64,000 nucleotides of DNA. Origin: Maritimibacter dapengensis. Lineage in GTDB: Bacteria; Pseudomonadota; Alphaproteobacteria; Rhodobacterales; Rhodobacteraceae. Under the pieces are notes generated by a model. The model saw nothing but the letters and a program-made list of their open reading frames with translations. It was not told where the DNA came from and made no database searches. This document shows positions 61,887 through 64,000 of the stretch, in pieces (position 1 is the stretch's first letter; each line of letters opens with the position of its first letter). A program made the translations under genes and the position numbers. The stretch spans positions 288,001-352,000 of the forward strand of contig NZ_JAHUZE010000004.1 of NCBI RefSeq assembly GCF_019218265.1. Direction: 5' to 3'.

Positions 61887-62441
61887 ATGGAGATGAAATC
61901 ACTTCGCGCCGATGGCGCTCGCAACCGCGAATTAATACTTGCCGCCGCAGCCAACGTCTTTGCGCTTGATGGGTTCAGTGTACCGCTTGACAAGATCGCG
62001 AAAGCTGCGGGCGTTGGTCGCGCTACGCTTTATCGCAATTTCGCCAGCCGTGAGGAGTTGGGTCTCGCCGTATTCGAACGCAACGTCGGGCGGCTCGAAG
62101 CATTGGCTGGCGAGGCGCCCCAATCTGGCGAGGGATTTCACCTGATCTTGTCGGCCCTGTTCGATGACATGGCAGCGCACGCGGCGCTCGGTCCTGCGCT
62201 CCAGGGTTGCGAAGACGACGGGTGTTTGCAGGATCTCCATGATCGAGTGATTGCGGTTCTGGATCGATTCCGAGTGGCCGGAATCCGTGATGGCTCGCTC
62301 CGCGAAGACCTGACGGAAAAAGACCTTGGTTTGCTGCTTAACACGCTCGGTGGCGGTTTGGGGCGCGGCGAAAGCACCCCGCGCGACGCGGATGCGAAAC
62401 GGATCATGGATCTCCTGTTCGCGGGTTTGCAGCAAACCTAA
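61887..62441 (+). CDS. TetR-family regulator (184 aa)
   Basis: The protein has a TetR helix-turn-helix, RNRELILAAAANVFALDGFSVPLDKIAKAAGVGRATLYRNFASREELG. A C-terminal domain with AALGPALQGCEDDGCLQDL and DLGLLLNTLGGGLGRGES resembles the TetR_C_SbtR-type part. Being directly downstream of the flavoprotein gene makes that promoter (palindrome 60130-60151) its most likely target, giving autoregulation. The stop overlaps that of the convergent monooxygenase gene by three bases. Confidence 0.9.
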   Translation: MEMKSLRADGARNRELILAAAANVFALDGFSVPLDKIAKAAGVGRATLYRNFASREELGLAVFERNVGRLEALAGEAPQSGEGFHLILSALFDDMAAHAALGPALQGCEDDGCLQDLHDRVIAVLDRFRVAGIRDGSLREDLTEKDLGLLLNTLGGGLGRGESTPRDADAKRIMDLLFAGLQQT

Positions 62442-63574
62442 TAAGGTTGCGCGATCGCACCAAGAGACTGGCCCATGAGTGGCCCAATCTTGTCCATACC
62501 CGCACCTTCCTGTTCCAAGCGTCCGAGTTCTAACGAGTTGCCAACGACCATCTTGCCGCGCGGCAGGCGACGCGCCATGAACGCGCTCATCGCTTCGTCC
62601 CAGTTATCGGCGCGGTCGAGCTCTTCAACCAGCACGATCGCATCCTCGACCGCCATGCCGGCACCAGAAGCGAGGTGCGGAGTCGTTGCGTGGGCCGCAT
62701 CGCCGATCAGCAAGACCCGTCCGACGTGCCAAGGTCCGTCAATCAATACGGATTCGAGCGGTCGGGCGAGAATTGGCGTTGCCTCGTCCATTGCATCTCT
62801 GATCTCGGCTAGTTCGCCGCCGAAAGGCGCGAGCAGGGCCTTCAGGCGGGGAAGAAGTTCTTCGTTTTTGTAGAACGGCTTGTCCTTCGCGTTCTCCAAG
62901 AGAAACATGTACATGCGGTCTTTGGCATAGGGTGTGAAACCGACTTTGACCGGACCCAAGAACATCTTCGCGGTCGTCCAGTGGGGAGGGAGCTCCATCT
63001 GTGCACGCCAGCAGACTTGCCCAGTGTAGCTTGGCTTGGGCGCGTCAGGCATGACGAGGTCCCGTACTTTCGAAAACAGCCCGTCGGCGCCGATGACCAG
63101 ATCATACGTACCGGTGCTTCCATCGGTAAATGTAACGTGGACGCCTGCCTCGGTCTGATCCAGTTCAGTTACCGAAATGCCGGTGTTCATCGAGACCCCA
63201 TTATCCCGCATTCTTTGGACCATCATATCGTGCAGAACCGGGCGCATGACGCCTCCTTCACCTGGGACGTCCGGCGAAAAAAGGCGTGGTGTCTGGTGCT
63301 CCTGCACCACATTGCCCATAGGGTCGCACATGATGAGGCCGTCATGAAGGTGGCCTTTGTTGATGAGGTCCTCGGCAAAGCCGAGATCGCAAAGCGCGCG
63401 TGCGGTCAGGGACGACAGAGTGACCCCCGTGCCTGCAGCCCCCCAGTTTTCCTCAATGTCAATCAGGTCCACTTTCACGCCACGTTCCGCCAGACGGATC
63501 GCAGCGGCGGGACCACCGACGCCACCGCCCACGACCAGAACGTTTTGAACGTGGTTTGTCAGATTACCTCCCAT
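62438..63574 (-). CDS. FAD-dependent monooxygenase (salicylate/hydroxybenzoate hydroxylase-like)
   Basis: The 378-residue protein is a group A flavin monooxygenase. The N-terminal dinucleotide motif is VLVVGGGVGGPAAAIRLAERG. The mid-motif YDLVIGADGLFSKVR carries the DG signature. The GDAAHATTPHLASGAGMAVEDAIVL segment binds FAD and contains the conserved GD. I chose the ATG at 63574 because GGGAGG lies five bases upstream. It hydroxylates an aromatic or cyclic substrate with NAD(P)H and oxygen. The divergent LysR gene may be its activator. Confidence 0.9.
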   Translation of the reverse strand: MGGNLTNHVQNVLVVGGGVGGPAAAIRLAERGVKVDLIDIEENWGAAGTGVTLSSLTARALCDLGFAEDLINKGHLHDGLIMCDPMGNVVQEHQTPRLFSPDVPGEGGVMRPVLHDMMVQRMRDNGVSMNTGISVTELDQTEAGVHVTFTDGSTGTYDLVIGADGLFSKVRDLVMPDAPKPSYTGQVCWRAQMELPPHWTTAKMFLGPVKVGFTPYAKDRMYMFLLENAKDKPFYKNEELLPRLKALLAPFGGELAEIRDAMDEATPILARPLESVLIDGPWHVGRVLLIGDAAHATTPHLASGAGMAVEDAIVLVEELDRADNWDEAMSAFMARRLPRGKMVVGNSLELGRLEQEGAGMDKIGPLMGQSLGAIAQPY

Positions 63575-63675
63575 GCCGTCCTCCCTTGGCATTTCTCTTC
63601 CGCAGCACCCTAGAGAAGCGCCTGACCTCGGTGAAATAGAATGATTTAATGATTTGTATCGACCTGACCGATGGG

Positions 63676-64000
63676 TCAGCTATTCCGCGCCGCCGTCATT
63701 ATTTTTTCCCGAACCCATGCCAGACACTCGTCGCTGTCAGAATACGTATGCCATTGGATCGCCTCGACGAGTTCAGGGATGTCGATCGGGCAGGGTATGA
63801 TCCGAAGTGGCATCTGCGCGGCGAATATTTCTGCCATCGACCGATGCATCAGGGCGAGGTACTCGGTGCCCTCGATCAAAAAGGGTAAGGCAGAGAAACT
63901 ACCAGCGATGACCGCTAACTTGCGTTCATTGGCGGAGCGATTCTTGATGAACCAGGCCTCATAAGACGGGGTATGGGTTTCGAACATGACAGTGGCGTGC
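63676..64000 (-). CDS. LysR-family regulator, C-terminal part (cut by right edge)
   Basis: About 107 residues are visible, without a start codon in the window. The end reads LPFLIEGTEYLALMHRSMAEIFAAQMPLRIIPC, then ELVEAIQWHTYSDSDECLAWVREKI, the closing part of a LysR ligand-binding domain like that of NodD/aromatic-type regulators (W-H-x6-D-x3-WL). The helix-turn-helix part lies to the right. It is transcribed in the same direction as the monooxygenase, 101 bases upstream of it, so regulation of that gene is plausible but not shown. Confidence 0.85.
   Translation of the reverse strand, partial: HATVMFETHTPSYEAWFIKNRSANERKLAVIAGSFSALPFLIEGTEYLALMHRSMAEIFAAQMPLRIIPCPIDIPELVEAIQWHTYSDSDECLAWVREKIMTAARNS

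Noticed and set aside
1-64000. CRISPR arrays
   Set aside because: No regularly spaced direct repeats of 23-40 bases were seen, and no Cas protein is encoded.

Overview
The window looks like chromosomal DNA from an alphaproteobacterium of the Rhodobacteraceae (Roseobacter-type). The evidence is high GC, GC-rich rpmH-rnpA-yidD genes, an NnrU homologue, many ABC importers for organic solutes and several catabolic dehydrogenases. No rRNA gene or phylogenetic marker was tested, so this placement is inference.

Layout. (1) 1-8192 is ordinary core sequence: an EAL-domain protein cut by the left edge, ttcA, a sulfotransferase-like protein, yidD, rnpA and rpmH on the minus strand; a small membrane gene inside that cluster on the plus strand; then a plus-strand run of a TVP38-type membrane protein, a pyridine-nucleotide disulfide oxidoreductase and a histidine kinase. 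(2) 8248-8324 is tRNA-Arg(ACG). Its last 18 bases are repeated exactly at 35197-35214. Between the copies lies a genomic island of about 26.9 kb with a tyrosine integrase and a small excisionase-like protein next to the tRNA. It also carries a MobV-type relaxase, a KfrA-like protein, a minus-strand restriction operon (type III Res, NYN nuclease, Mod, two unknowns, a RelE-helicase fusion) and a divergent plus-strand five-gene operon. (3) 35278-42437 is host sequence again: an NnrU-family gene, a stretch of about 0.9 kb with no gene I can support, and a dipeptide-type ABC importer with a twin-ABC ATPase. (4) 42510-64000 is a dense catabolic region: cyclase, dehydrogenases, cupin, glyoxalase-fold protein, flavoproteins, a second ABC importer with a sulfatase, a histidinol-dehydrogenase-family enzyme, a FAH-family hydrolase, a flavin monooxygenase, and HxlR, TetR (two) and LysR regulators. 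The LysR gene is cut by the right edge.

The most unusual content is the operon 24104-34776. In order it encodes a DNA2-like helicase ending in a DUF559/Vsr-like nuclease, a membrane-anchored coiled-coil protein, a membrane-anchored coiled-coil McrB-type AAA+ protein, a protein with a possible DUF2357-like segment, and a large protein whose layout recalls Hsp70. The five genes are translationally coupled or nearly so and lie divergent to a type III restriction operon. I read this as an anti-phage system built around an McrB-like motor, and I cannot match the exact combination to a named system.

In the catabolic region, two divergent promoters share the palindrome TTGGTCGAYYGACCAA, and two promoters share a second element beginning TAATTGGTCA. 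This suggests the separated clusters are co-regulated for one substrate, perhaps a sulfated or sulfonated, partly aromatic compound.
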